A stretch of DNA of 64,000 nt from Acidimicrobiales bacterium (GTDB lineage: Bacteria; Actinomycetota; Acidimicrobiia; Acidimicrobiales; Poriferisodalaceae). The notes beneath the pieces were generated by a model. It was given only the letters and a program-made list of their open reading frames with translations, did no database searches and was not told the origin of the DNA. The stretch spans positions 248,001 to 312,000 of the forward strand of contig JAAZYR010000001.1 of the NCBI GenBank assembly GCA_014239555.1. Direction: 5' to 3'. Made by a program: the position numbers and the translations under genes. Shown here piece after piece: positions 43,773 to 52,695 of the stretch. Numbering within the stretch: position 1 is the stretch's first letter; each line of letters starts with the position of its first letter.

Positions 43773-44792
43773 TTAGTCGTCATAGGGAACATCTATGAAA
43801 TCGTCTGCCTCGCCGACAGCGCTGCCAAAAGCCTCATCATCAAGTAATTCAATAAGACGTCGCGCTACCGGACCTACTTCTCCGGCGCCGACCGCCACTC
43901 CATCCCACGATGTCACCGGGTACAGATGAGTATCTCCCCCGCAAAGAAACATCTCTGAGATCTTGTCGCCTCTAACTTCGGAAGCCAGCACCGGTGCCTG
44001 CGATACGGAAGAAATGAGTCCTTCCCGCGTGAGTTCTCCAGCAGCTAGGTCCATTACGCGCCTGACAGTGGTGCCAAGCAAAATTCCGTCAAATGGTGGA
44101 GTGCGAAGAATGCGGTCATCGGTAACGAACGCGGTATTGAGGACACAAGATTCTGCGACGTACCCCTCGTCATCGACGAGGACTCCGAAGGTTCCGCCAC
44201 GATCAACCGCTTCCATGTGGGTGAGCACATTGAGCAAGTAGTTGTTTGACTTAATTGTCGCCAGCAGGGGCGGTTTCATGGGCGTATCCAACACCGTGGC
44301 CTCTGAAATGCCTGTGCGCATGGGGTCCAGGCCTACGGCACCAAGCGGGGCTGGGTCGAAAATTATGCAATAGAAACAGGCTTCAGGGCATTCTTTAGGA
44401 CTTGGCGAAAAGCCGCCTGGTCCAACACTCATCCAATAACGAACGGCGCCATCTCGGATCCCTGCGGCACTCGCAGTATCAACGACCATTTCGATCAAGT
44501 CATCTTTGTTCCAGGGGTGGTCTATTCGCGCTAACTCAGCGCTGTGTAAGAGGCGGTCAATATGTATGCCTAATCGGTAAAGCCGGCCAGAACTAAGCGT
44601 GCAGGTGTCGAAAACTCCATGGCCTCGGTGCACTAAATGATCATCAAGTGGTACCTGCATTAAGGCGGGGTCAGTGATGACTCCACCGAGCCACGAACTA
44701 AACATCGCCCTATATCCGGGCGCGCCACGCTTGCTTCGCAATCGAGAGAGGATCTCTGATTCGTTAAGGACACGACGAGCGGAGCCAGTCAC
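43773..44792 (-). CDS. class IV aminotransferase (BCAT/D-amino-acid transaminase-like)
   Basis: Fold-type IV PLP enzyme, 339 residues including an N-terminal extension of about 35. Seen: HGVFDTCTLSSGRLYRL near the start, IHIDRLLHSAE, PLP Lys in TIKSNNYLLNVLTHMEA and the cofactor Glu in GYVAESCVLNTAFV. It is closest by pattern to D-alanine/branched-chain transaminases and 4-amino-4-deoxychorismate lyases. First of a two-gene aminotransferase pair; 95 nt separates it from the upstream copper ATPase gene. Confidence 0.85.
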   Translation of the reverse strand: MTGSARRVLNESEILSRLRSKRGAPGYRAMFSSWLGGVITDPALMQVPLDDHLVHRGHGVFDTCTLSSGRLYRLGIHIDRLLHSAELARIDHPWNKDDLIEMVVDTASAAGIRDGAVRYWMSVGPGGFSPSPKECPEACFYCIIFDPAPLGAVGLDPMRTGISEATVLDTPMKPPLLATIKSNNYLLNVLTHMEAVDRGGTFGVLVDDEGYVAESCVLNTAFVTDDRILRTPPFDGILLGTTVRRVMDLAAGELTREGLISSVSQAPVLASEVRGDKISEMFLCGGDTHLYPVTSWDGVAVGAGEVGPVARRLIELLDDEAFGSAVGEADDFIDVPYDD

Positions 44793-44887
44793 GAACTTGA
44801 GACTACGGCTGATTGGGCTTGGAAGTAAGCAGCAGATGACCAGAGTGGGTTACCAATGGCTGCGTCAAGCAGAAACCAGAAGTGAGA

Positions 44888-47023
44888 TCAATTGGTGGAG
44901 AGACTGCGGAACCTACGAAGGCGAAGGCTGTTTGTCACGACGAGGAACGACGAGAGTGCCATTGCGATAGCAGCTTGTGTAGGAGCTAAAGAGCCAATGA
45001 TGGCAAGGGGGAGTGCAACCGCGTTATAGGAAAAAGCCCACATGAGGTTGACCTTTATTACGCGCAAAGTCTTACGCGATAAAGCGATGCCGTCAGCCAC
45101 AGCGCGGGGATCGTTACTCATGATCGTCAGATCGGCGGTGTTTCTTGCGGCGTCCGTCCCTGACTGCATAGCGATACCGAGATCGGCGATGGCTAAAGCA
45201 GGGGTGTCGTTGATTCCATCGCCGACCATTGCCACGCATTGCCCGTTGGCCTGCATTGCCGCTATGTGATCCCGCTTCTCTTCGGGGAGCACCTCTGCGA
45301 TGACGTTGTTGATGCGGATAACTTGTGCGACTTCCTCGGCAACTTCGCGGCTATCACCTGAAAGTAAAACCACCTCAAGTTCGAGATCGCGGAGCGAAGA
45401 AATTGCAGCGGCGCTCGTTGGACGAATCTCGTCTGCGACGGAAACCGCAGCTTCGGCTACGGGTCCGCGACCCAGGAAAATCTGGGTGCCTGAGACGTTG
45501 GGCTCTTTGAGACTGGCCGGAACCTCTTCGAATAGTGATCTCTTACCGACTCTCATTTCCACCCCGTTGACCGTGCCGGTGATTCCTTGGCCGGGGTGAT
45601 TAAGGAAGTCGCTGACGGAAGCGGTTTCATTGGAAAACTGTGAGAATGCCCGGGCTATGGGGTGCTCGGACCTTGACTCGAGAGATCCCGCAAGCGACAG
45701 AAGAAACTCGCTGTCGGTGTTCAAAGCGGTCACTTTGACCACCGTGGGTTTTCCTCGGGTAAGGGTGCCTGTTTTGTCAAAAACTACTGTGTCAACGCTG
45801 CGAGCGGATTCCAAGACGTGAGCTCCAGCGACGATTACTCCCAGCTGGGCGGCGCGACCAGTTCCCACAAGCACTGCCAGGGGAGTGGCCAAGCCAAGAG
45901 AACATGGACAAGAGACGATCAACACGGCGATAGCGGCTGTTAGGGCGTCACTGAAATCGTGTCCAAGTATCAGGCGAACCGCCAATGTCCCGGCGGCAAG
46001 AACGACCACGATGGGCACGAAAATTGATGCGAGGCGATCAGCGAGACGTTGGATGGGAGCCTGACCAGCTTGGGCGTCCTCCACTAGTCGCGCCACTCGA
46101 GCTATCTCGGTATCTTCGCCTACAGCGGTCGCCTTAACCACTAGAGATCCAGCACCGTTGAGAACACCGCCGGCAATGACCGCGCCCGGAGCTACTTCTA
46201 CTGGGGAAGACTCACCGCTCGTTTGAGATGCGTCTACCTCAGATATCCCTTCGACGACTCGACCATCGGTGGCAACGCGCTCTCCAGGGGCGACAATAAA
46301 TTTCATTCCCACCTCCAGATCCTCGACAGGAAGCTCACTACCGTCGTCTAGATGTACTTTGCTTGGAGCAATATCTGCGAGAGCGCGTAATGAATCACCT
46401 GAAGTCCGCATTGCTCTGGCTTCCCACCATTTGCCGAGCAACACGAACGCCACTATCGCCGTGGCTCCCTCAAAGTGAAGGGTGCGATCCGCACCAGAGA
46501 CCAACACCACAACTGACCATGACCAAGCTGCGAGCGTGCCGAGTGACACGAGGGTGTCCATAGCGAGGGAACGTTGCAAAATTTGAAGGCGAGTGGAGTG
46601 ATGGAAGCTCCATCCAGCCCACCAAACGCTGACAGTTGAAAGCGCAGCGATAACCCAGTCGCTACCAGGGAACCCAAAAAACATGGTGGCCATAGCAACC
46701 AAAGCGATAGCTAACGCTGGGACTGTCCGCCGCGCAAGGGTCGCCTCCGTCATCGCTTGGATCTCAGCGCGGTTCCCATTTTCGACGGCTCGAAAGCCCA
46801 GACTTGCGATTAGTTCACGCATCGCAGCCCGATCGGCCGTCTCGTTATGCCAGATGAGCGAGGTTGCAGTGGCGAAGTTCACCCGAGCGTCGAGCACACC
46901 GTCCACATCCGACAACGCAGTTTCAATCCGAGCGGCGCACGCTGTGCAGGTCATGCCTTCGATGATGAATTGAGTGCGTTCCTTGGCCGATGTCTGATTG
47001 ACCGCAGAGTTGGCGACAGCCAT
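44888..47023 (-). CDS. copA: copper-type heavy-metal P1B-ATPase
   Basis: Membrane pump that removes Cu(I) from the cytosol. Seen: N-terminal heavy-metal-binding domain with GMTCTACAARIE, about eight hydrophobic segments, transmembrane metal motif CPCSLGLATP, phosphorylation motif DKTGTLTRGK, SEHPIARA, and hinge GDGINDTPAL; TM7 carries YN and TM8 ends in MALSSFLVVTNSLRLRR. The actuator motif reads SGES instead of TGES. 711 residues is usual. It is divergent from rimO with 65 nt between; no CsoR or copper-chaperone gene is adjacent. Confidence 0.92.
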   Translation of the reverse strand: MAVANSAVNQTSAKERTQFIIEGMTCTACAARIETALSDVDGVLDARVNFATATSLIWHNETADRAAMRELIASLGFRAVENGNRAEIQAMTEATLARRTVPALAIALVAMATMFFGFPGSDWVIAALSTVSVWWAGWSFHHSTRLQILQRSLAMDTLVSLGTLAAWSWSVVVLVSGADRTLHFEGATAIVAFVLLGKWWEARAMRTSGDSLRALADIAPSKVHLDDGSELPVEDLEVGMKFIVAPGERVATDGRVVEGISEVDASQTSGESSPVEVAPGAVIAGGVLNGAGSLVVKATAVGEDTEIARVARLVEDAQAGQAPIQRLADRLASIFVPIVVVLAAGTLAVRLILGHDFSDALTAAIAVLIVSCPCSLGLATPLAVLVGTGRAAQLGVIVAGAHVLESARSVDTVVFDKTGTLTRGKPTVVKVTALNTDSEFLLSLAGSLESRSEHPIARAFSQFSNETASVSDFLNHPGQGITGTVNGVEMRVGKRSLFEEVPASLKEPNVSGTQIFLGRGPVAEAAVSVADEIRPTSAAAISSLRDLELEVVLLSGDSREVAEEVAQVIRINNVIAEVLPEEKRDHIAAMQANGQCVAMVGDGINDTPALAIADLGIAMQSGTDAARNTADLTIMSNDPRAVADGIALSRKTLRVIKVNLMWAFSYNAVALPLAIIGSLAPTQAAIAMALSSFLVVTNSLRLRRFRSLSTN

Positions 47024-47088
47024 GACGCAATGATACTGGTGTATCTGAGATCGCTGACTAGCGTTCGCGGCCGTACCCTGGGATCACG

Positions 47089-48372
47089 ATGTCGGAGCGT
47101 CAGCAACATTTTCATCTTCACACGTTGGGGTGTCCCAAGAATCAGGTTGATTCTGACAAGATCGCGGGCACCCTCCTCGATGAGGGTCTGGTTTCAACCA
47201 ACGACGTTGCATCTGCTGACCTTGTGGTCGTAAACACCTGCGCGTTCATCGAAGAGGCGAGAGAAGAGTCGATAAACGCAGTTCTCGCCTTAGAGCAAGA
47301 ACGAATGCCTGGAGCCCGAATTGTGGTGACGGGTTGCATGGCTGAACGCTACGGCGAGGAATTGGCGGAGGCCCTACCTGAGGTTGACAGCGTTGCCGGA
47401 TTCGGTGTTCCCGTTAATCTCACTCGTAAACCTCCAGGTCTGAGCGTCGTTGCAGAAGCCCCGGTCCCCAAATTCGACTTGCTTAACCTGCGACGCCCGG
47501 CATCCGATCTTCCGTGGGCTTACGTCAAGATTGCGGAAGGTTGCGACCGAAAATGTGGCTTCTGCGCCATACCCTCTTTCCGGGGACCACAAAACAGTCG
47601 CGAGGTTGATTCGATACTGCGAGAAATTGACGAACTTGGGGCCCGCGAAATTGTGTTAGTTGCCCAGGACCTCGCAAGTTTCGGATCGGACCACGGTCAT
47701 CGTGGCTCCATCGTCTCGCTTGTAAATGCTGTGGCGAATCGAGTTGACCGAGTTCGACTGCTCTATCTCTATCCATCTGATCTGACCGATGAACTAGTGG
47801 AGGCTGTCTTATCTACGGGCGTGCCATATTTCGATCTGTCGTTGCAACACGTAGCTAAAACGCACCTGCGTAGGATGCGAAGGTGGGGGGACGGTGAAAG
47901 GTTCTTAAACCGCATCGCTGAAATTCGCCGGGCCTCACCTGACGCGACATTTAGATCAAATTTCATCGTTGGGTATCCCGGAGAAACTGAAGATGACCAG
48001 GCTGAACTTCTGGCTTGGATGCATGAAGCTCAGCTGGACTGGTGTGGCCTGTTTACCTATTCCCGCGAAGATGGCACGTACGCGGCAGGGTTACCTAACG
48101 AGGTGCCTGCAGAGTTGATGTCTGAACGCCATATTGAACTGAGTGAGCTACAAGACACGATTACAGCTACCCGACGCGATCAACTCGTGGGGTCACGTAT
48201 CGAAGTCCTGGTTGATGCGCCCGGTGTAGCTCGGTCCCACCGAGAAGCTCCGGAGATTGACGGCGTCGTTAAGGTTCCCCATGCCCTGCAAGTCGGTGGT
48301 ATTTACGAAGTCCTTGTGACTCGATCCGACGGTCTCGACGTTGAGGCTGAATTAGGGGAAATCAACCAATGA
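47089..48372 (+). CDS. rimO: ribosomal protein S12 methylthiotransferase
   Basis: Radical-SAM enzyme that methylthiolates Asp in S12. Seen: N-terminal LHTLGCPKNQVDSDKIAG with the first iron-sulfur Cys, VNTCAFIEEAREESINAV (RimO-type), radical-SAM cluster CDRKCGFCAIPSFRG, and a C-terminal TRAM domain (about 365-427). 427 residues. ATG at 47089. Its stop overlaps the pgsA start by ATGA, so rimO-pgsA are coupled. It resumes the housekeeping backbone after the accessory block. Confidence 0.95.
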   Translation: MSERQQHFHLHTLGCPKNQVDSDKIAGTLLDEGLVSTNDVASADLVVVNTCAFIEEAREESINAVLALEQERMPGARIVVTGCMAERYGEELAEALPEVDSVAGFGVPVNLTRKPPGLSVVAEAPVPKFDLLNLRRPASDLPWAYVKIAEGCDRKCGFCAIPSFRGPQNSREVDSILREIDELGAREIVLVAQDLASFGSDHGHRGSIVSLVNAVANRVDRVRLLYLYPSDLTDELVEAVLSTGVPYFDLSLQHVAKTHLRRMRRWGDGERFLNRIAEIRRASPDATFRSNFIVGYPGETEDDQAELLAWMHEAQLDWCGLFTYSREDGTYAAGLPNEVPAELMSERHIELSELQDTITATRRDQLVGSRIEVLVDAPGVARSHREAPEIDGVVKVPHALQVGGIYEVLVTRSDGLDVEAELGEINQ

Positions 48373-48959
48373 AGGAATCCGGCGACGGCGACTTTCCGAC
48401 CTATGGACCCACAGCGCTGGCAACTCCGGCGAACTTCGTAACGGTGACCCGCATTCTTGCTACCCCGGTTTTTGTGGTGCTAGTCGCAACACGTGACCCG
48501 GCGTGGGTCACCTTTGTTGTCGGTTTCGTCATTGGTATGTCGGATTTCGTGGATGGCTGGTTGGCCCGTAGGCAAGGCGTCACGCGGTCGGGCGCATTTT
48601 TAGACCCTCTGGCCGACAAAGTTCTCGTTCTTGGAGGAATGTTCGCTCTGGTAGCTAACGGACAATTTCACTGGGCCCCAGTTGTCCTTATCGCCGCTCG
48701 AGAGCTAGCAATTAGTGCGTACCGATCACATGCAGGACGCAGAGGAATCAGCGTTCCAGCAACACGGGTCGCAAAGTGGAAAACGTTCGTTCAGCTCTGG
48801 GCGATCGGTTTCGCAGTGATCCCTCCAATCGCGCAATCTGCGCATTGGGTTGCGACCACCATGTTGTGGTTGGCTCTGGGACTCACCGTCCAGACCGGTA
48901 TCACTTATCTGCTGGGGGCTAGGAAGCTGTCACGGGCCCAACAACGTGGAGATCTCTGA
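48369..48959 (+). CDS. pgsA: CDP-diacylglycerol-glycerol-3-phosphate 3-phosphatidyltransferase
   Basis: Membrane enzyme of phosphatidylglycerol synthesis. Seen: the CDP-alcohol phosphotransferase signature D-G-x2-A-R-x8-G-x3-D-x3-D spelled out from DFVDGWLARRQG to FLDPLADK, near residues 57-81, and about five hydrophobic helices in 196 residues. The start overlaps the rimO stop by 4 nt; cinA begins 49 nt after it, the common actinobacterial rimO-pgsA-cinA order. Confidence 0.93.
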   Translation: MKESGDGDFPTYGPTALATPANFVTVTRILATPVFVVLVATRDPAWVTFVVGFVIGMSDFVDGWLARRQGVTRSGAFLDPLADKVLVLGGMFALVANGQFHWAPVVLIAARELAISAYRSHAGRRGISVPATRVAKWKTFVQLWAIGFAVIPPIAQSAHWVATTMLWLALGLTVQTGITYLLGARKLSRAQQRGDL

Positions 48960-49008
48960 AAGCGCTGAACCTCACACGGCTCGCGTTGAGGCGCAATAGG
49001 GTCATGGC

Positions 49009-50265
49009 ATGAAGTGCGAAGTTATTGCTGTTGGTACCGAGTTGTTGCTCGGACAAATTGTGGACACCAATTCCTCATGGATAGGAGAACAGCTGGCTCT
49101 GGCGGGTATCGATAGTCACTACCAGACCAAAGTTGGTGACAACTGGGATCGGATCGAAAGCGCCGTCCGTCTGGGATTAGAACGCAGCGACGCGGTCGTC
49201 ATGTGCGGTGGCCTTGGCCCAACGCAAGACGACATAACTAGAGACGTAATTGCTGGCTTGGTCGGATCTGAACTTGTGCTCGACGAAACGATTGCCGAAC
49301 GCATTCGGACGATGTTCAAAAGTCGCGGACGAGAGATGCCACAAAACAACCTGCGGCAGGCGATGGTCCCCGAAGGCGCGCTGCCCATTCCTCAGCAACC
49401 AGGCACTGCACCGGGACTTGTCGTGCCCGTCCCGACAGAAGACGGCAATCAAAAAGTTATCTATGCCGTTCCCGGTGTTCCATACGAGATGAAAGAAATG
49501 ATGCTGGGAACGGTGATTCCCGATCTTCAACGACGTGCCGGAGTTACTTCAGTCATTGAGAGCAGAGTGTTACGAACTTGGGGGCAAAGCGAATCAGGAT
49601 TAGCGGAACTCCTTGGTCAACGAATCGACGAATTAGAAGCTTCTGGTAACCCAACCCTTGCTTTTTTGGCTAGCGGAGTTGAAGGAATCAAGGTTCGCAT
49701 CACCGCGAAAGCACCGAACTCGCCTGACGCAACAGTGATGCTTGACGCTGAAGAGAAGAATCTGAGAGCGCTACTTGGCGACCTGGTATTCGCATTGGAC
49801 GACGACAATATGGAATCCACAGTTCTGTGCTTACTGGCCGAGAGAGGGTTACGGCTAGGAGTAATTGAGACGACGACCGCAGGGTTCATGGCTCACCGTC
49901 TAGCGACAGCTCGAGCAGGGACCGAAGCTTTTTCAGGAGGTGTCGTCGCTCGAGGACCAGGCATCTTGTCGTATCTGTTGCGCGGAGATCCCACGGCTCT
50001 GCAACCCGAGGAAGCTGCCCTCCAGTTAGCTCGAGTGGCACGCGGAATTCTCGTCTCCGATGTAGGAATTGCGACCACTGCGATTGAAGATCCCTCCCGA
50101 GGCTCAGAAACTCAGCCATTTGGTACGGCTTGGTTAGCTGTATCTATGGAGGGATTTGAAACGGTTGAGCAGGTGAGGCTTCCCGGTGATTTGGAACGAA
50201 TCCGGCAGTTCAGTGTCATCTCCCTTCTCAACATTTTGAGGCTCCACCTTGAGGGACGGCGCTAG
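49009..50265 (+). CDS. cinA: CinA-like protein, deamidase domain apparently inactive
   Basis: Two-domain protein of 418 residues: N-terminal MoaB-like domain (about 1-165; VGTELLLGQIVDTNSSWI, GGLGPTQDDITRDV), which in characterised CinA is an ADP-ribose pyrophosphatase, and a C-terminal PncC-like NMN-deamidase domain (about 265-418). In the latter the nucleophile motif ESCTGG reads ETTTAG and the catalytic Lys region (VVAYSNEAK in active enzymes) reads VVARGPGIL, so the Ser/Lys pair is gone and GxAGP is also lost. ATG at 49009. It precedes thpR by 5 nt. Confidence 0.9.
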   Translation: MKCEVIAVGTELLLGQIVDTNSSWIGEQLALAGIDSHYQTKVGDNWDRIESAVRLGLERSDAVVMCGGLGPTQDDITRDVIAGLVGSELVLDETIAERIRTMFKSRGREMPQNNLRQAMVPEGALPIPQQPGTAPGLVVPVPTEDGNQKVIYAVPGVPYEMKEMMLGTVIPDLQRRAGVTSVIESRVLRTWGQSESGLAELLGQRIDELEASGNPTLAFLASGVEGIKVRITAKAPNSPDATVMLDAEEKNLRALLGDLVFALDDDNMESTVLCLLAERGLRLGVIETTTAGFMAHRLATARAGTEAFSGGVVARGPGILSYLLRGDPTALQPEEAALQLARVARGILVSDVGIATTAIEDPSRGSETQPFGTAWLAVSMEGFETVEQVRLPGDLERIRQFSVISLLNILRLHLEGRR

Positions 50266-50270
50266 TAGCA

Positions 50271-50774
50271 GTGGTGAGGGCCTTCATATCGGCGGCTATT
50301 CCAGCGCAGGTGGTCGTCGAGCTTCGAGGTTTAAATCGGTCGCAGCCAGAGGTCAGGTGGACCAATCCGGACCATTGGCATGTCACCGTTCAGTTTTTCG
50401 GACACTGCGACATTGAAGTGGTCGAGAAAAACTTTTTGGAAATAAGGGCGAAGTCATCAACTGCGGTGCTCGGCCCACGGATTTCTCGGCTGGGTAAGAG
50501 CAACTTGGTGCTACCCATCGGTGGCCTAACGGGTCTAGCCCGCCAAGTACAGGAGTCGATGGAACCTCAAAAATCACCTAAGCATCAGCTCCCTTTCGTT
50601 GGTCACCTCACACTGGGACGCATCAAGGACGCGAACAGAGCAAACTTAGAGGGAACACCCTTCTCGGGCTCTTTCGTAGTCACTGAGCTGCAATTAGTTC
50701 AGAGTGTCCTTGGTGGCGAAGGTCCTACCCACACCACGGTTAACCGGCTGCAGCTTCTACCCCAGTTCGAATAA
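50271..50774 (+). CDS. thpR: RNA 2',3'-cyclic phosphodiesterase (LigT/ThpR)
   Basis: 2H phosphoesterase of 167 residues. Seen: both catalytic motifs, HVTVQF near residue 37 and HLTLGR near 110, spaced as in the LigT family. It acts on 2',3'-cyclic phosphates of tRNA halves in vitro; the physiological role is unsettled. GTG at 50271 or 50274, immediately after cinA, so probably co-translated with it. Confidence 0.9.
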   Translation: MVRAFISAAIPAQVVVELRGLNRSQPEVRWTNPDHWHVTVQFFGHCDIEVVEKNFLEIRAKSSTAVLGPRISRLGKSNLVLPIGGLTGLARQVQESMEPQKSPKHQLPFVGHLTLGRIKDANRANLEGTPFSGSFVVTELQLVQSVLGGEGPTHTTVNRLQLLPQFE

Positions 50775-50807
50775 GCAAATCGCCCGTACTTCTGAAAGGC
50801 TGTTTGC

Positions 50808-51710
50808 ATGCGCTTCAGCTTCTGGACAGGTAATGGGCAATCATGGGAAGACACTCTTGAAGGGTGCCGCTACGCCGAGGCCACTGGATGGGATGGCATC
50901 TGGTACGCCGACCATTTCATGCCCAACGAAGAGAACGTCGATCAACCAATACACGAGGCATGGTCCGTGCTGGCCGCTATAGCTGCCTCGGTTCCCCGAG
51001 TTCGCATCGGTCCCCTAGTGGCAGGTAACACCTATCGCAATCCGGCCTTAACCGCGAAGATTGCGACAACCATCGATCACATATCTGGTGGACGTGTCGT
51101 TCTTGGTATCGGAGCGGGGTGGCAAGAGAACGAACACGAGAAATATGGGTTTGATTTCTCGACACTTAAAGGACGACTTGATCGGCTTGACGAGGCTGTC
51201 GAAGTCATTACCTCGCTTCTTGCCAATGTTCGCACTGAGTATCAAGGAACGCATTACACGTTGACCGACGCCCCATTGGACCCGAAACCGATACAAGCCA
51301 AGGTGCCGCTCCTTATTGGAGGGGGCGGGCGTAAGCGAACGTTACGGACCGCCGCTATGCATGCCGATGAATGGAATTACTGGGGGATGCCGAGCGACAT
51401 CGAAGAATTGTGTGGTGTGTTGGACGCCCATTGTGAGGACGTCGGACGAGACCCGAGCAGTATTCAACGGTCTGCCTGCGCCCTCATGTTTATTTCCGAA
51501 GACGAAGAGAAACTCTCTCGGTTTCGAGATCAAGACTTCGGGCGAGCAACCATTGTCGGCACACCGGCAGAGGTGATCGACATCGTGGGTCAATACCGCG
51601 AAGTCGGACTTGATGAACTCATCGTTCCGGACTTCACGTTTGGGCCCTTGAAGCGAAAAAAAGAGTCGATGGATCTTTTCATCGAACAGGTAGCCCCAGA
51701 ATTTAGATGA
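50808..51710 (+). CDS. luciferase-like F420-dependent oxidoreductase
   Basis: TIM-barrel LLM-class flavin/F420 enzyme, 300 residues. Seen: WDGIWYADHFMP near residue 24, IGPLVAGNTYRNPALTAK, the family block DHISGGRVVLGIGAGWQENEHEKYG, and LLIGGGGRKRTLR. The pattern fits F420-dependent rather than FMN-dependent members, as is common in actinobacteria. ATG at 50808, 33 nt after thpR. Substrate unknown. Confidence 0.88.
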   Translation: MRFSFWTGNGQSWEDTLEGCRYAEATGWDGIWYADHFMPNEENVDQPIHEAWSVLAAIAASVPRVRIGPLVAGNTYRNPALTAKIATTIDHISGGRVVLGIGAGWQENEHEKYGFDFSTLKGRLDRLDEAVEVITSLLANVRTEYQGTHYTLTDAPLDPKPIQAKVPLLIGGGGRKRTLRTAAMHADEWNYWGMPSDIEELCGVLDAHCEDVGRDPSSIQRSACALMFISEDEEKLSRFRDQDFGRATIVGTPAEVIDIVGQYREVGLDELIVPDFTFGPLKRKKESMDLFIEQVAPEFR

Positions 51711-51716
51711 CCCTTC

Positions 51717-51757
51717 CCGGATCAGATTCAAATGGCCTACTTCAAATCTGACACCGG
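51717..51757. terminator. hairpin between two convergent genes
   Basis: Seen: CCGG-a-TCAGATT (51717-51728) pairs with AATCTGA-ca-CCGG (51745-51757), 11 pairs with a small internal loop and a 16-nt loop. It sits between the convergent oxidoreductase and enoyl-CoA hydratase genes, where a bidirectional terminator is expected. No U-tract on either side. Confidence 0.4.
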
Positions 51758-51771
51758 ACTAATTGCGTAAC

Positions 51772-52623
51772 TCAAGAAGCACCAATCTCTCCTGCCAACT
51801 GTCCCATTCGGGTCTCTCCGTCGCGGGTCTGTCCGCCAATCTCCAAAAAATTTCGCATGGCTGGCTCGGCTTCGTCAGTGCGTAAAAGTTTTTGGAACAA
51901 GTACTGCTCCTCTAACAAGCCATCTTCTAACGGCAGAGTGTCAGCGTTGTTCACTGCCTCTTTGGCTAAAGCCACCGCTTGTGGTGGGAAAGCGGCAATC
52001 CGGAAAGCAAGATCGGTGACGAAGGGCCGAAGCTCTTCAGGTGGCAAGGCTCGATTCAGATAGCCCCAATCTTCGGCGGTTTTCGCGTCAATGTCGACGC
52101 CTCCCAAGATAATTTCCATGGCGCGACCTCGGCCGACTAGACGAGGTAACCGTTGAGTTCCGGTCCCACCGGGAAGGATTCCAAGGGGAACTTCCATTTG
52201 ATTGACGACGGTTTTTCCTATGGCCCCAAACCGCATGTCACATGACATAGAAAGCTCGCTGCCTCCGCCTCCCACGCGACCACCAATTTCCACAATCGTT
52301 GCTTTTGGCATTTTCCTGTAGTTCTCACACATCAAATGGAACCCCCCAATCTCTGACGGCCGTTGCGCAGGACCATCGGTTGGGAAATCAAGAATCGCGG
52401 ACACGTCGAAATGGGCAATAAAAAAGTCCGGGTCGTTACTGCGCAGAACGACAACTCGAACGGAGTCGTCTTCAGCCACCTGAGCTCCGAACTTAGCCAA
52501 CTCGCGAAATAATGATGGCGTCATCACGTTGATAGGTGGAGCATCGATTGTGGCGAAGGCCACCCCATCGATGCGCTCAATGTGAAGGAGTTCGAAAGCT
52601 TCATCAGCTAGGTGATTAGTCAT
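51772..52623 (-). CDS. enoyl-CoA hydratase/isomerase
   Basis: Crotonase-fold enzyme of 283 residues. Seen: first catalytic Glu in GGGGSELSMSCDM with the oxyanion Gly residues, second Glu in QMEVPLGILPGGTGTQRLPRLVG, so the hydratase pair is present. ATG at 52623 is chosen; the frame is open to 52704, but that would run through the LexA boxes of recA. It is divergent from recA and stands alone on this strand. Confidence 0.87.
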   Translation of the reverse strand: MTNHLADEAFELLHIERIDGVAFATIDAPPINVMTPSLFRELAKFGAQVAEDDSVRVVVLRSNDPDFFIAHFDVSAILDFPTDGPAQRPSEIGGFHLMCENYRKMPKATIVEIGGRVGGGGSELSMSCDMRFGAIGKTVVNQMEVPLGILPGGTGTQRLPRLVGRGRAMEIILGGVDIDAKTAEDWGYLNRALPPEELRPFVTDLAFRIAAFPPQAVALAKEAVNNADTLPLEDGLLEEQYLFQKLLRTDEAEPAMRNFLEIGGQTRDGETRMGQLAGEIGAS

Positions 52624-52673
52624 TCTGAGAGTCTCGCGGTTTCTTAGGGTTTGTGCCCCGCCTACGTTCAAAA

Positions 52674-52690
52674 AAGAACATTTGTTCGAT
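52674..52690. promoter_or_regulatory. LexA (SOS) box 1 upstream of recA
   Basis: Seen: GAAC (52676-52679), ATTT, GTTC (52684-52687), flanked by GA on the right. It matches the Gram-positive/actinobacterial LexA consensus CGAAC-N4-GTTCG except for the left outer base. Its centre is 23 nt from that of box 2. Confidence 0.65.
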
Positions 52691-52695
52691 GCTTG

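Noticed and set aside
47034-47045. Short GATAC/GTATC palindrome between copA and rimO as a copper-regulator site
   Set aside because: Five-base arms are too short, and it does not resemble known CsoR or CueR operators.
14783-47088. Mobile island or prophage
   Set aside because: No integrase, transposase, tRNA target, phage structural gene or terminal repeat was seen; the family A polymerase alone is not enough.
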